Part shown: piece after piece, positions 53,031 to 61,901 of the stretch
How the letters are laid out: every line of letters starts with the position of its first letter
Numbering within the stretch: position 1 is the first letter of the stretch
Assembly (NCBI RefSeq): GCF_036492835.1
Contig: NZ_AP025314.1
Location: forward strand, 3,576,010 to 3,640,009
DNA length: 64,000 bases
Source of the DNA: Fulvitalea axinellae
GTDB taxonomy: Bacteria; Bacteroidota; Bacteroidia; Cytophagales; Cyclobacteriaceae
Direction of reading: 5' to 3'
Translations under genes and position numbers: made by a program
The notes under the pieces: model-generated
What the model was told of the DNA's origin: nothing
The model's input: the letters and a program-made list of their open reading frames with translations, nothing else
The model's database searches: none

Positions 53031-54036
53031 CAACTTTTTCAAATCGGGAATAAGCAAGGCGATTATCGTCTTGCTTTTGGCCGGACTGGCCGCTTGTGGC
53101 GCCAAAACCAAAAAGAACGAGAACATCTCGTCGGAACCGGCACAGACGCTGAAGCCAGCCCCCGCCTTCAACGCCGATTCGGCTTACGCTTTTATCCAGA
53201 AACAAGTCGATTTCGGCCCCAGAATCCCAAACACTCCGGAGCATCGCCAATGCCGAGCCTACCTTGCTTCCAAACTCAAGCAATACGGCGCCACGGTAAC
53301 TGAGCAAAACTTCGAAGCCAACACTTACGACGGCACGAAACTCTACCTGACCAACATCATCGGCAAGTTATTTCCCGAAAGGAAAAAAAGAATCTTGCTG
53401 TCGGCGCACTGGGACACGCGCCCGTTCGCCGACAAGGACAAAAACGAGCCGATGGCCAGATTCGACGGCGCTGACGACGGCGGAAGTGGCGTAGGCGTAA
53501 TTCTGGAAATTGCCAGGATTTTGCAAGCGAACCCCGAAACGCTAAACGTGGGGGTTGACATCGTTTTCTTTGACGGGGAAGATTGGGGAGAGCCCGAAAA
53601 TTATAAAGGCAAACGAGACTACAACCAGATTTTCTGGTGCTTGGGCTCACAATATTGGGCAAAAGAAGCCGCCGCTAGCCGTTATTCCGCTTTTTACGGC
53701 ATCAACTTGGATATGGTGGGTGCCAAAGACGCCAAATTCCTTAAGGAGGGAACCTCATCGCAATTTGCGCCGAGCATTTTGCGGAAAGTATGGAAAACGG
53801 CGAAAAAGCTGAACTACAGCCATTATTTCGTTAACAAAAAGGCTTTTGCCGTAACTGATGACCACCAGTTCGTTAACACAATTGCCAAGATCCCGGCTAT
53901 CGACATCATTAACTATGACGGCAATGATTTCGGAGCCTATCACCATACGGTGAACGACAATATGGAGATTATCAGTAAAGAGACCTTGAAAGCCGTTGGC
54001 CAAACGGTGACGCAAGTTCTTTATGATGAAAAATAA
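53014..54036 (+). CDS. M28-family lipoprotein, type II glutaminyl-peptide cyclotransferase-like
   Basis: About 340 residues (ATG 53014 or 53017), with lipoprotein signal (AIIVLLLAGLAACG). The M28 zinc-fold set is ILLSAHWDTRPFAD, FDGADDGGSGVGVILE, IVFFDGEDWGEPENY, WCLGSQYWAKEAA, INLDMVGAKDAKF, AVTDDHQFVN and DFGAYHHTVNDN. GADDGGSG (zinc Asp), FDGEDWG (catalytic acids) and YHHTVND (zinc His) match the bacterial type II glutaminyl cyclases such as the Porphyromonas enzyme rather than aminopeptidases. It would turn N-terminal Gln of exported proteins into pyroglutamate in the periplasm. Overlaps the end of cysS. An ordinary M28 aminopeptidase remains an alternative. Confidence 0.8.
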   Translation: MMRTFNNFFKSGISKAIIVLLLAGLAACGAKTKKNENISSEPAQTLKPAPAFNADSAYAFIQKQVDFGPRIPNTPEHRQCRAYLASKLKQYGATVTEQNFEANTYDGTKLYLTNIIGKLFPERKKRILLSAHWDTRPFADKDKNEPMARFDGADDGGSGVGVILEIARILQANPETLNVGVDIVFFDGEDWGEPENYKGKRDYNQIFWCLGSQYWAKEAAASRYSAFYGINLDMVGAKDAKFLKEGTSSQFAPSILRKVWKTAKKLNYSHYFVNKKAFAVTDDHQFVNTIAKIPAIDIINYDGNDFGAYHHTVNDNMEIISKETLKAVGQTVTQVLYDEK

Positions 54037-54061
54037 CAAGCGGGATTCTCATTCGCTAAGC

Positions 54062-54096
54062 AAACAGCCGGCTTTGGAAAGCCGGCTGTTTTTGTT
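54062..54096 (+). terminator. Terminator of cysS and the cyclase gene
   Basis: A near-perfect 14-bp stem (54062-54075 with 54078-54091) with a 2-nt loop and a T-run. Confidence 0.9.
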
Positions 54097-54213
54097 TTAC
54101 CCCAAACTCCTCCGCAAGGAAAATCCTTGGTTTAATCCAAAACCAGATCCTTATCTCAAGTTCAAACCGAAAAACAAAGGAATGGCTCGGCTGTTTCAGA
54201 ACAAAAACACAGA

Positions 54214-54984
54214 ATGTTCCTGAATCGCGACAGAAAATCGGCACGAAGCCACTCCCCACCCTCAAACACCGGCACGGCCACTTTTTGTGACAACAGACCA
54301 GTGTGTCAAGCGCAAAGGAACCTTCAGGGAATCATCAACAATAGCCAACCGATCCAAGCGGGTTTTCTGGAAAAGAAGCACGCCCCGATTCTCGACATTG
54401 ACCTGAAGACAGACCAGAAATACGCTTCGCGGGCCTACACGCATAATTTCACCGTAAAGCCGGACTATATCGTAACTGAGTTCACCAGAAGAGGACGGCT
54501 TAGCAGAGGCGTTCTACTTAAGCCAGAATTAGCTCTCTTTGTATGGCAAAAAGGGGGGAAAGTAGCCCCCGGATACGAAATAGAAGGAGGAAAACCTGTT
54601 TTCAAATACCGTGACGCCAGAATAGTAGACACTGACAAAGAGTACGTGGAAAGATGCCAGATGACAAGCTCGACTGTAGAGGGAACTTGCAAGGGCAAAC
54701 CAACAGAATTTGAATTAATACACCGGGAGGGTGAAGACATATCACCTAGCGAACCAGTCGCCGGCGCCACCGCCCTGAATGACTACACCAGCAGCTCTGT
54801 ATTTGGATCAAAAGAAGAGTTTGAGCTGATCCACTTGAGAGGCGAATCACCCGAACCGACAGCACCCTCTCCAATACCTACGCCCGCCAGTCCGGAACAA
54901 CCGAAAAGCTTACCTGAACAATATTCTTTCGACGACATTAACTTGGAAGACTTCAAAAAACAAGCGTCTGTAATCTCTAATTAA
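54214..54984 (+). CDS. Protein with N-terminal contractile-injection-system cargo-like motif and two internal repeats
   Basis: 256 residues, no signal peptide. The N-terminal stretch NTGTATFCDNRPVCQAQRNL then QGIINNSQPIQ resembles the leader (FxDNRPEAxAQRKLQxMxxNS) found at the start of DUF4157-type proteins that accompany extracellular contractile injection systems. That resemblance is from memory of the motif. Residues about 55-155 form an unknown domain (APILDIDLKTDQKYASRAYTHNF, GVLLKPELALFVWQKGG). The C-terminal third holds two copies of EFELIHxxGE (PTEFELIHREGED; KEEFELIHLRGES) followed by Pro/Ser-rich linkers. Single gene with own terminator. No toxin domain was recognised. Confidence 0.7.
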   Translation: MFLNRDRKSARSHSPPSNTGTATFCDNRPVCQAQRNLQGIINNSQPIQAGFLEKKHAPILDIDLKTDQKYASRAYTHNFTVKPDYIVTEFTRRGRLSRGVLLKPELALFVWQKGGKVAPGYEIEGGKPVFKYRDARIVDTDKEYVERCQMTSSTVEGTCKGKPTEFELIHREGEDISPSEPVAGATALNDYTSSSVFGSKEEFELIHLRGESPEPTAPSPIPTPASPEQPKSLPEQYSFDDINLEDFKKQASVISN

Positions 54985-54989
54985 AAGAA

Positions 54990-55023
54990 AAAGGCTCGCT
55001 CCCATTCGGAAGCGAGCCTTTCT
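54990..55023. terminator. Bidirectional terminator before the SusCD locus
   Basis: AAAGGCTCGCT (54990-55000) pairs perfectly with AGCGAGCCTTT (55011-55021). It serves both the cargo-like gene and the convergent lipoprotein gene. Confidence 0.85.
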
Positions 55024-55054
55024 ATATCTCGAAAACTTAATTTCAGACCAAGAA

Positions 55055-55681
55055 TTACTTCACCTTTGTGTAAGTATTGTTTCTTACCAGTGCCGACCCG
55101 TTATAAACAAGGGTAAAATCCAGAGTAAAACCAGTTGCCGTGATTTCTCCCGATCCTGAAATCGGACCAAAAGAAGAGTTTTCAGGGAAAACAACAATTT
55201 TACCTTCAGACACTTCGGCTACTCTACATTTAATAGTCGTTCCCGTTGGCCAAGCGTCAGGAATGGCGATAACGCCCTCTCCCAATTTGCTAATCGTAAC
55301 TTCTCCGCCTTCGAAAGTGTACTTTCCTTCGATATCAGCCACAGTGAACTCACCTTTTCTGTTCACCGTAAAAGTGCTTTGTCCGCGGGTAAAGCCGTCC
55401 TTGTTTGTGTAACTATGGTCGAAACGGTAAACGCCTTCTTTCTCTTTGTCGAAAGAGTTAACGTCTTCAGTCTTGTATTCAACCTCTTCACCGCTAAGCG
55501 TCACCTTCAATTCGGGATGCTTAAGTTCTTGACCGGTTTTAGAGATGGCAAAATCACCATCCGCCAACGTAAACACTGGATAGACAGTAATGTCCGAATA
55601 CGTTTCATCATCGTCAGAGCAACCCGAAAAAGCCATCATAGCTACGGCCAAGCCCAAAACGGTTTTAAATATATTTTTCAT
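55055..55681 (-). CDS. Surface lipoprotein of the Sus locus, DUF5012/SusE-like
   Basis: 208 residues with lipoprotein signal (VLGLAVAMMAFSGCSDDDET; acidic residues right after Cys favour surface export). Two beta-sandwich domains follow: YPVFTLADGDFAISKTGQELKHPELKVTLSG, VYRFDHSYTNKDGFTRGQSTFTV and a second one (ISKLGEGVIAIPDAWPTG, FTLDFTLVYNGSALVRNNTYTKV). This matches lipoproteins that follow SusD in Bacteroidota glycan or peptide loci. It probably binds the substrate at the surface. Third gene of the SusC-SusD unit, 22 bp after the SusD stop. Confidence 0.75.
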   Translation of the reverse strand: MKNIFKTVLGLAVAMMAFSGCSDDDETYSDITVYPVFTLADGDFAISKTGQELKHPELKVTLSGEEVEYKTEDVNSFDKEKEGVYRFDHSYTNKDGFTRGQSTFTVNRKGEFTVADIEGKYTFEGGEVTISKLGEGVIAIPDAWPTGTTIKCRVAEVSEGKIVVFPENSSFGPISGSGEITATGFTLDFTLVYNGSALVRNNTYTKVK

Positions 55682-55703
55682 TTCGTCTTGTCTTTAGGAG
55701 TAA

Positions 55704-57155
55704 TTACTTGGCCCACCAGATTTTATCAGTCACCAACTTAACAGGTGGAGTGTTCGGGTTAGCCTGGATCTCATTGTCCGGATAAGGCAAACGTTGCGGG
55801 AACTGGTCACCTATAACAGAGATTTTAGATACGGTAAACGCTTTAGGGTAACCCGTTCTCAAAAAGTCGAAGTGCGACTCAGCGCCACGGCTATTTGTAG
55901 CCGCAAGCCATTTCTGCGTAACCACAGCTTCGATCTTTTCCTCGTCGGTACCGGATTCCGGATAAGCGTACGCTCCGTCAGCAGCCAAGAAACCGTCCGC
56001 TGACGCGGCAAAGCCACAATCGGCAAAAGACGCTTTAACTCCAGCTTCGTAAGCCCCTTTAGCCGTAACACCTGAAACTACGTCAGGAAAACGAATAGCC
56101 GCTTCGGCCTGCAAGAAAGCCGACTCGGCGGCACTGATAAACACTACAGGAGACGTAGGTTTAAGGTTCACCCTAGAAAACCCATCTCTCTTTAATCCTT
56201 TACGCTCAAAATCCCCTTGCTCCAATCCGATATGAACACCTTCGTTCTTACTTTTTGTAAAGAAGAAGTCAATTCTCGGGTCTGAGTTTGCAAGCAACTC
56301 ATTAACTACCGTGGCACTGGCAACCAAGTTAACATTACCGTGTCCAGCGGCCGAAATCTCCCTTTCATAAACTGGGTTTCTCTTCTTCGCCTGATCGATA
56401 AAGTGGGTAATCTCAGCGTCACTCGCCAAAAACTGTGCCCCATCAGCAAAAAGCTTCGAGATTCCTGCCTTTGCCACATCAGGACGAGCATGGATCTGAC
56501 GCATATAGATTTTCAGCTTCAGCGTATTGGCAAATCGCAACCAATTGTCCATGTTCCCGCCAAAAACGATATCGTCTTTCGATGGCTTGCCACCTTTCGA
56601 CACTCCGTCTTTGTACTTCGCTACAGCATCATCAATCAACGGAATCAAACCGTCGTAGATATCCGTAGACTTATCAAATTTTGGCCAATCGGTTCCCGAA
56701 GATCCTTTCAAAGCTTCCGAAAACGGCACATCCCCGTAAAAGTCGGTCAACACTTGGAAAGTGTAAGCCTGCATAACCTTTGATATGAGGTAATATTCCA
56801 GCTGGCCGGTCTCCTCCGATTTTTCTGCAACCCAAGCATAATCCTGAAGAGCGGCCGCATACAACTCTCTCCACTCACGGTTGAAGTCCTGAGTAGTAAT
56901 TTGGTACTCCTCGATACTCTGATACTGGCGAGCTTCTGGAGCTTGTGTCCAATGCTGCGACCAGATACCGCCCAAAATCTGGTAGTTCCCACCTGTCACA
57001 AACGCCGTGGCCGACATAGCCGGAGGCAAAGTCAGGTTTGGATAAGAATCGCTGGGAACGTCCGGATCTTGGTTAATATCAAAATAATCTGACCCGCATG
57101 ATGTCAGTCCAAAGGCCAACACCGCAGTGAATATAGATTTTATTACTTTCTTCAT
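55704..57155 (-). CDS. SusD/RagB family outer-membrane lipoprotein
   Basis: About 483 residues from ATG 57155, the start of KKVIKSIFTAVLAFGLTSCG (lipoprotein signal, followed by SDYFDINQDPD). Helical SusD-like fold with WRELYAAALQDYAWVAEKSEETGQLEYYLISKVMQAYTFQVLTDFYGDVPFSEAL as TPR-like region and the C-terminal part QRLPYPDNEIQANPNTPPV. This is the SusD-like branch 2. It caps the SusC channel and captures ligands at the surface. Starts 27 bp after the SusC stop, so they form an operon. Confidence 0.95.
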   Translation of the reverse strand: MKKVIKSIFTAVLAFGLTSCGSDYFDINQDPDVPSDSYPNLTLPPAMSATAFVTGGNYQILGGIWSQHWTQAPEARQYQSIEEYQITTQDFNREWRELYAAALQDYAWVAEKSEETGQLEYYLISKVMQAYTFQVLTDFYGDVPFSEALKGSSGTDWPKFDKSTDIYDGLIPLIDDAVAKYKDGVSKGGKPSKDDIVFGGNMDNWLRFANTLKLKIYMRQIHARPDVAKAGISKLFADGAQFLASDAEITHFIDQAKKRNPVYEREISAAGHGNVNLVASATVVNELLANSDPRIDFFFTKSKNEGVHIGLEQGDFERKGLKRDGFSRVNLKPTSPVVFISAAESAFLQAEAAIRFPDVVSGVTAKGAYEAGVKASFADCGFAASADGFLAADGAYAYPESGTDEEKIEAVVTQKWLAATNSRGAESHFDFLRTGYPKAFTVSKISVIGDQFPQRLPYPDNEIQANPNTPPVKLVTDKIWWAK

Positions 57156-57182
57156 CCTTTTGGTTTTTACTGAGGGAGACAA

Positions 57183-60100
57183 TTAGAATGTAGCCTTGAG
57201 GCTAAATCCGTACGAACGGTTTGAAAGCTGGGCTCCGTAGTCACCGTACATTCTCAAGATATCACTACCCGCACCGAACGTAGATTGCTCCGGATCCGAA
57301 TACACGTTACCGTCCGCAGTGATCAAGAACAAATCACGACCAACCGCCGACAATTGCAACGAGTTAAACGGCGTCTTCGACAGCAAACTCTGAGGCAATG
57401 TGTACGTGAGGCTAACTTCCCTCAACTTAATGAAATCCTTGTCGATAAGGCCTCCTCCGGCCAAGTCAACACCTCCCTCACTCCAATACTTCTGGAGATT
57501 ATTACCGTCATGAGACAAGGCAATATCGTTTTCAACATACTCACCTGTCTCGGAATCAAGATACACTGAGTTTGGCACAATGTAGTTCTCGCGATCTCCT
57601 GTCACTTCACCATTACCGGTAAACAACATGATGTCCTTAGTACGCGAGTACATTACACCGCCTCTGCTCATATCGACAGTCGCACCCAAAGTGAAGTTCT
57701 TATAGCTGAACCTGTTAGTCCACCCCATTGTGAAGTCCACCTGCGAGCTACCCAAAATCTCAGGTTCGCTACTCTTAATCGGACGGCCTGTGCTAGCGTC
57801 AACAATTACTTTTCCGTCCTTAGTCCTTTTCGGTCCGATACCTTTGTACAAGCCCAATGGCTGCCCCACTTTGGCGATAAAACTCAAAGAAGAAAGTCCG
57901 CCAATGCTCTGCTCGTCGCTCTCGCCCGAAAGCTTCTCCACTTCGTTATTGTTCTTCGCAAAGTTCACAGAAGTTTCCCAACGGAAGTTATCCGTCTCGA
58001 CAGGAGTCGCTGTGACCAAGATCTCCACGCCTTTGTTTCTTACCGTAGCAGTGTTCTCCGTTCTTACGGTATAACCAGAAGTGGCAGGCAACAATCTGTC
58101 AAGAATCAAGTCCTCGATTACTTTATTATAGTAAGTGAAATCAATTCCCAAACGGTTGTCGAAGAATCTCAAATCGGCACCGAGTTCCCACTCAGTCGTC
58201 ATTTCGTTTTTCAAATCCTCATTTCCAGCCCTATTGCTGAGAGAGTAGCCGTTAAGACCATTCCAAGGGTAAGTCAACTCAGTGAATCCGTTATCGTGGC
58301 TAGCCTGAGTAAATGTGGTGAGGGTACGATAAGCCGGAGCGGCGTTACCCGTTCTGGCCCAACCCATACGAATTTTACCGTAATCCACGTAGTCAGAGAT
58401 TCCAAACGCATCAGAGAATACGAATCCGAGGTTCACGCCAGGGTAGAAGAATGTGTTGTTGCTAGAAGGCAAAGTAGAAGACCAATCCTGACGGCCAGTC
58501 AAACTCATGAAGAGGATATCCTTATATCCCAAATCCGCACTGGCGAAAACACCGGCTGACCTGATTTTACTACTTGTTTGTGTTACTTCAGGAGCGTCAC
58601 CAGAGTTCGACAAATGGTAAAAACCCGGAATACTCAAGTTCGTGATCGAAGAAGTAATCCCGTCCGTCTCGCGCTGGTTCATATTCCAGCCAACAATACC
58701 TGTGAATTCGAAATCATCCCCGAAATTCTTATTGTAAGTCAAAAGAAGGTCACTGTTCAGCTCACTGTCTCTGTAACGGCTTTCCGAATAGCTACCTGGC
58801 GAGTTCTGTCCTGAGTTCGGGCCAGCAATCTCAAGCTTTGGAGACCAACGTCTGACTTTACGTTCTGAGATATCCGTACCCACTTTCCAGCTAAGGCGAA
58901 GGTTATCCTTAATAGCGTATTCGAACTGGAAGTTTCCGAAGTAACGGTTGGCGTCCAGTTCGTTTCCGAAATTATCCAACACAAAATACGGGTTCAACAG
59001 TCCGTAAGGAGTGAAATAGCCTTCCAAATCGTTGAACTTGTTATTGTAGTCTTTGAGTTCCGAAATCGGAATATCCGCTGGAATCTGCCACAAGCCGTTA
59101 AGAACAGACGTTCCCTGTCCGCTTGAAACCACGCTTTGCTCTGTTTTCACATAGTTGAAAGAACCACGAACAGAGAGTTTTTCAGTCAATTTAGCTCCAC
59201 CACGAAGCGAGAAGTTGTGACGCACGTACGAATCCACATCCGTAGGGTATGTTCCGTCAGCGTTTACATTACCGTACGAGAAGTAGTAGTTCATCTCGTC
59301 ATCGCCAGCACCCAATGAGAGTGAGTTGCTGTAAGTTGTACCTGTCTCGTAGAAATCTTTCACATTGTCTTCCACGAACTCGTAAGGCTTCACGCGTTGC
59401 TCGTTATCTACAACGTTACCCCAAACGCGAGGCTTTCCGTCGTAAGCGTCACCCCAAGAGGTGTTCTCATCCGGCGCCGCGTGTCCTTGCCAACCTTGGC
59501 CATATTTTTTCTGATACTCAGGAAATTTCAACGGGTTGCTAAACTGCACCGACGAATTGAAGCTAATCTGAGCCTTTTTGCGGTCGCCTGTCTTACCGTT
59601 TTTGGTGGTTATCAAGATAACTCCATTCGCTCCTCTGGATCCGTAAAGCGCTGTGGCCGAAGAACCTTTCAGAACCGTCACCGAAGCAACGTCGTTAGGG
59701 TTTACCGCATTCGCACCGTTTGCGAAGTCCACACCGGCGTTCAAATCACTTGACGCACCGCTTGTACCGTTATACATCGGCACACCGTCCACTACATACA
59801 ACGGCTGGTTTGAGCCTGTGATAGTAGACATACCACGCAAAAGTACGTTACTTGACGAACCAGGGGCCCCACCCGCACTGCTGATCTGCAGACCGGCCAC
59901 TTTACCTTTCAATGCCGACATTACATCTTGAGGCGCAGCTTCGGTAAGGGCTTCGCTCTTCACGGCCGTGGCCGAATAACCAAGACTACGCTCTTCACGC
60001 TTGATACCGATCGCCGTAACGATTACCTCGTCAAGCTTTTTCAGGTCAGCAGACATCGTAACATCTATCTTCGAACGGTTTCCAATCTCAACCTCCTGAG

Positions 60101-60338
60101 TCGCCAAACCAATAAAACTGAATGTCAGGATATCTCCATCAGAAACAACTACCGTATATTGACCCTCAAAGTCAGTGATAGTACCTGCAGTCTTGCCTTT
60201 TACCTGAACGTTTACGCCAGGTATCGGCTCCCCATCCTCTTCACTAATCACAGTACCTGTGACCGTCTTCCCCTGCGCCCAAGCAAAGCTTGAAAACAAG
60301 GTCAGAATCAAACTCAATAGAAGTACCTTTTTATTCAT
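57183..60338 (-). CDS. SusC/RagA family TonB-linked outer-membrane receptor
   Basis: 1051 residues. The signal peptide (KKVLLLSLILTLFSSFAWA) is followed by Gln. Then a carboxypeptidase-D-like domain (GKTVTGTVISEEDGEPIPGVNVQVKGKTAGTITDFEGQYTV), a plug domain (DVMSALKGKVAGLQIS, RGMSTITGSNQPLYVVDGVPM, NDVASVTVLKGSSATALYGSRGANGVILITTKNGK) and a 22-strand barrel ending in LSNRSYGFSLKATF, with terminal Phe. It imports ligands together with SusD using TonB energy. No sigma/anti-sigma pair, hybrid sensor or glycosidase is next to it, so the substrate is not suggested by context. Confidence 0.97.
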   Translation of the reverse strand: MNKKVLLLSLILTLFSSFAWAQGKTVTGTVISEEDGEPIPGVNVQVKGKTAGTITDFEGQYTVVVSDGDILTFSFIGLATQEVEIGNRSKIDVTMSADLKKLDEVIVTAIGIKREERSLGYSATAVKSEALTEAAPQDVMSALKGKVAGLQISSAGGAPGSSSNVLLRGMSTITGSNQPLYVVDGVPMYNGTSGASSDLNAGVDFANGANAVNPNDVASVTVLKGSSATALYGSRGANGVILITTKNGKTGDRKKAQISFNSSVQFSNPLKFPEYQKKYGQGWQGHAAPDENTSWGDAYDGKPRVWGNVVDNEQRVKPYEFVEDNVKDFYETGTTYSNSLSLGAGDDEMNYYFSYGNVNADGTYPTDVDSYVRHNFSLRGGAKLTEKLSVRGSFNYVKTEQSVVSSGQGTSVLNGLWQIPADIPISELKDYNNKFNDLEGYFTPYGLLNPYFVLDNFGNELDANRYFGNFQFEYAIKDNLRLSWKVGTDISERKVRRWSPKLEIAGPNSGQNSPGSYSESRYRDSELNSDLLLTYNKNFGDDFEFTGIVGWNMNQRETDGITSSITNLSIPGFYHLSNSGDAPEVTQTSSKIRSAGVFASADLGYKDILFMSLTGRQDWSSTLPSSNNTFFYPGVNLGFVFSDAFGISDYVDYGKIRMGWARTGNAAPAYRTLTTFTQASHDNGFTELTYPWNGLNGYSLSNRAGNEDLKNEMTTEWELGADLRFFDNRLGIDFTYYNKVIEDLILDRLLPATSGYTVRTENTATVRNKGVEILVTATPVETDNFRWETSVNFAKNNNEVEKLSGESDEQSIGGLSSLSFIAKVGQPLGLYKGIGPKRTKDGKVIVDASTGRPIKSSEPEILGSSQVDFTMGWTNRFSYKNFTLGATVDMSRGGVMYSRTKDIMLFTGNGEVTGDRENYIVPNSVYLDSETGEYVENDIALSHDGNNLQKYWSEGGVDLAGGGLIDKDFIKLREVSLTYTLPQSLLSKTPFNSLQLSAVGRDLFLITADGNVYSDPEQSTFGAGSDILRMYGDYGAQLSNRSYGFSLKATF

Positions 60339-61088
60339 ACTATATTTATGTGTTATTGCTTTACAGGTAATGTCATTTTCAACTTACGCAGTCTCGAAAC
60401 CACCCTTCAAAAAGCCCGTGATCGGAAGCTTCTGTAGAGCCAACAATATGTCAGTACCCATAAATGAATGTGAAAAATCATGAACGAAGGCGCAATTTAG
60501 AATCTTATTTCAAAATATGCCCACCTATCAATATAAAAAGCGGACATCCGACTCAAAAACAATCAATTATTCTACATTTTTTCATAACTATAACAATTTT
60601 ATTTATCATTAAATAGATTTAAATGCATCTAGTAATTAAAAATTATGATACTTAACAGCATATTTAATGAATATTTCTAATCATATTTCTATTTGTATAT
60701 ATTTTTTTAACCCAAACATAATACTAAATATGCTTTTGGTAATTTTTTACCCGTTTTTCGAAATTAAAATCAACATTACCGTGAATTACATATCAATTTC
60801 ACATCGAGCGGAAGTCGAAAACCAAGGAAAACACACCTTAAAAAGAAGGAATGACAACAAAAAAACGACTACCCACCACCTCTGCAACCCAGGAAAAACA
60901 AGGCGTTAAAAACAATTCAAAAAACTAATTTAATGCAATTGGACATCCCCTTTCGGTTGAATTCAAACAAACTAGTCAAGCAAAAAACACAACCTATAAA
61001 ATCGCCAAACCAAGACCACCCCGCATAGATAATCACACAAGGTTCCCATCATTTATCTTGCTATATTGCTTCAAGAACATAAACAGCA
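60339..61088. other. Long AT-rich intergenic region upstream of susC-like gene
   Basis: 750 bp, the longest gene-free stretch, very AT-rich between 60530 and 60800. An 80-codon Ile/Phe/Asn-rich frame at 60667-60909 is composition-driven. On the minus strand CATATTTTG near 60512-60520 is a rough -7 element for the SusC gene. I see nothing else. Confidence 0.4.
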
Positions 61089-61901
61089 ATGGAGAATCAA
61101 CTAAGAGAACTACTAAACGCACACGTACCGCAACCCTCCGTGGACTACTGCGTCCAGTTTTTTTCGGACAACCCCTTCAATTTCAAAATAACACGAAAAC
61201 GCCTCACCAAATCAGGCGATTACCGCTACGACCCACGAGACAGCTCCCATACCATAACTATCAATGGAGACCTTAACCCATTCGCATTTCTTATCACTTT
61301 CATTCATGAATGCGCCCACCTTAAAGTCAAAAAGGCTTTTGGTAACAGACTCATCAAACCACATGGAAAAGAATGGAAATCGGCGTTCCAAGAGTTGATG
61401 CTCCCGTTATTAAACAAAGAGACATTCCCGATTGACATCCTGCGCCCGCTTACCAACTATATGTTGAATCCCAAGGCGTCAACACATTCCGATCACGCAT
61501 TAAGCTACGCATTGTCAAAACACAATCCGGAAGGCCCAAGCACAACCGTAAGGGATATAGAAACAGGAAAACTGTTTCGATACGAAAGTAGCGTATTCGA
61601 AAAAATGGAAACTCGACGCACCAAGGCCCTCTGCAGGAATGTGCAAAACGGGAAAAGCTATCTTTTCACATTGCACGCTCCTATCGAGCCAATAAGCGAA
61701 GAGAACGAAACAAAACTGAAATCAACCCAAGAGATCAACAGCTACGCAAAACTTAACGATATAAAAGAGGGCGCCCTCTTCAGCTTCAGAGGACGCCCTT
61801 TTCAAAAGAAACAACTCAGAAGAACAAACGTCCTCTGCGTCGATCAAAACAACAAGCGGGAATACCTTATACATAAAGACTCTGTGGTGAGTCCGTTATA
61901 G
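61089..61901 (+). CDS. SprT-like zinc protein with duplicated C-terminal module
   Basis: 270 residues. Residues about 20-110 are the SprT metallopeptidase-like domain: FKITRKRLTKSGDYR, DSSHTITINGDLNPFAFLITFIHECAHLKVKKAFG with zinc-site HECAH (about 72-76), and HGKEWKSAFQELM. The C-terminal half contains two similar units: GKLFRYESSVFEKMETRRTKALCRNVQNGKSYLF and GALFSFRGRPFQKKQLRRTNVLCVDQNNKREYLI, each about 45 residues. Eukaryotic SPRTN cleaves DNA-protein crosslinks; the bacterial role is unknown. The gene overlaps the convergent GT39-like gene by 6 bp. Confidence 0.85.
   Translation: MENQLRELLNAHVPQPSVDYCVQFFSDNPFNFKITRKRLTKSGDYRYDPRDSSHTITINGDLNPFAFLITFIHECAHLKVKKAFGNRLIKPHGKEWKSAFQELMLPLLNKETFPIDILRPLTNYMLNPKASTHSDHALSYALSKHNPEGPSTTVRDIETGKLFRYESSVFEKMETRRTKALCRNVQNGKSYLFTLHAPIEPISEENETKLKSTQEINSYAKLNDIKEGALFSFRGRPFQKKQLRRTNVLCVDQNNKREYLIHKDSVVSPL

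Noticed and set aside
60667..60909. 80-codon open frame in the long AT-rich spacer
   Set aside because: Ile/Asn/Phe-rich composition is expected by chance in such DNA and nothing resembles a protein domain.
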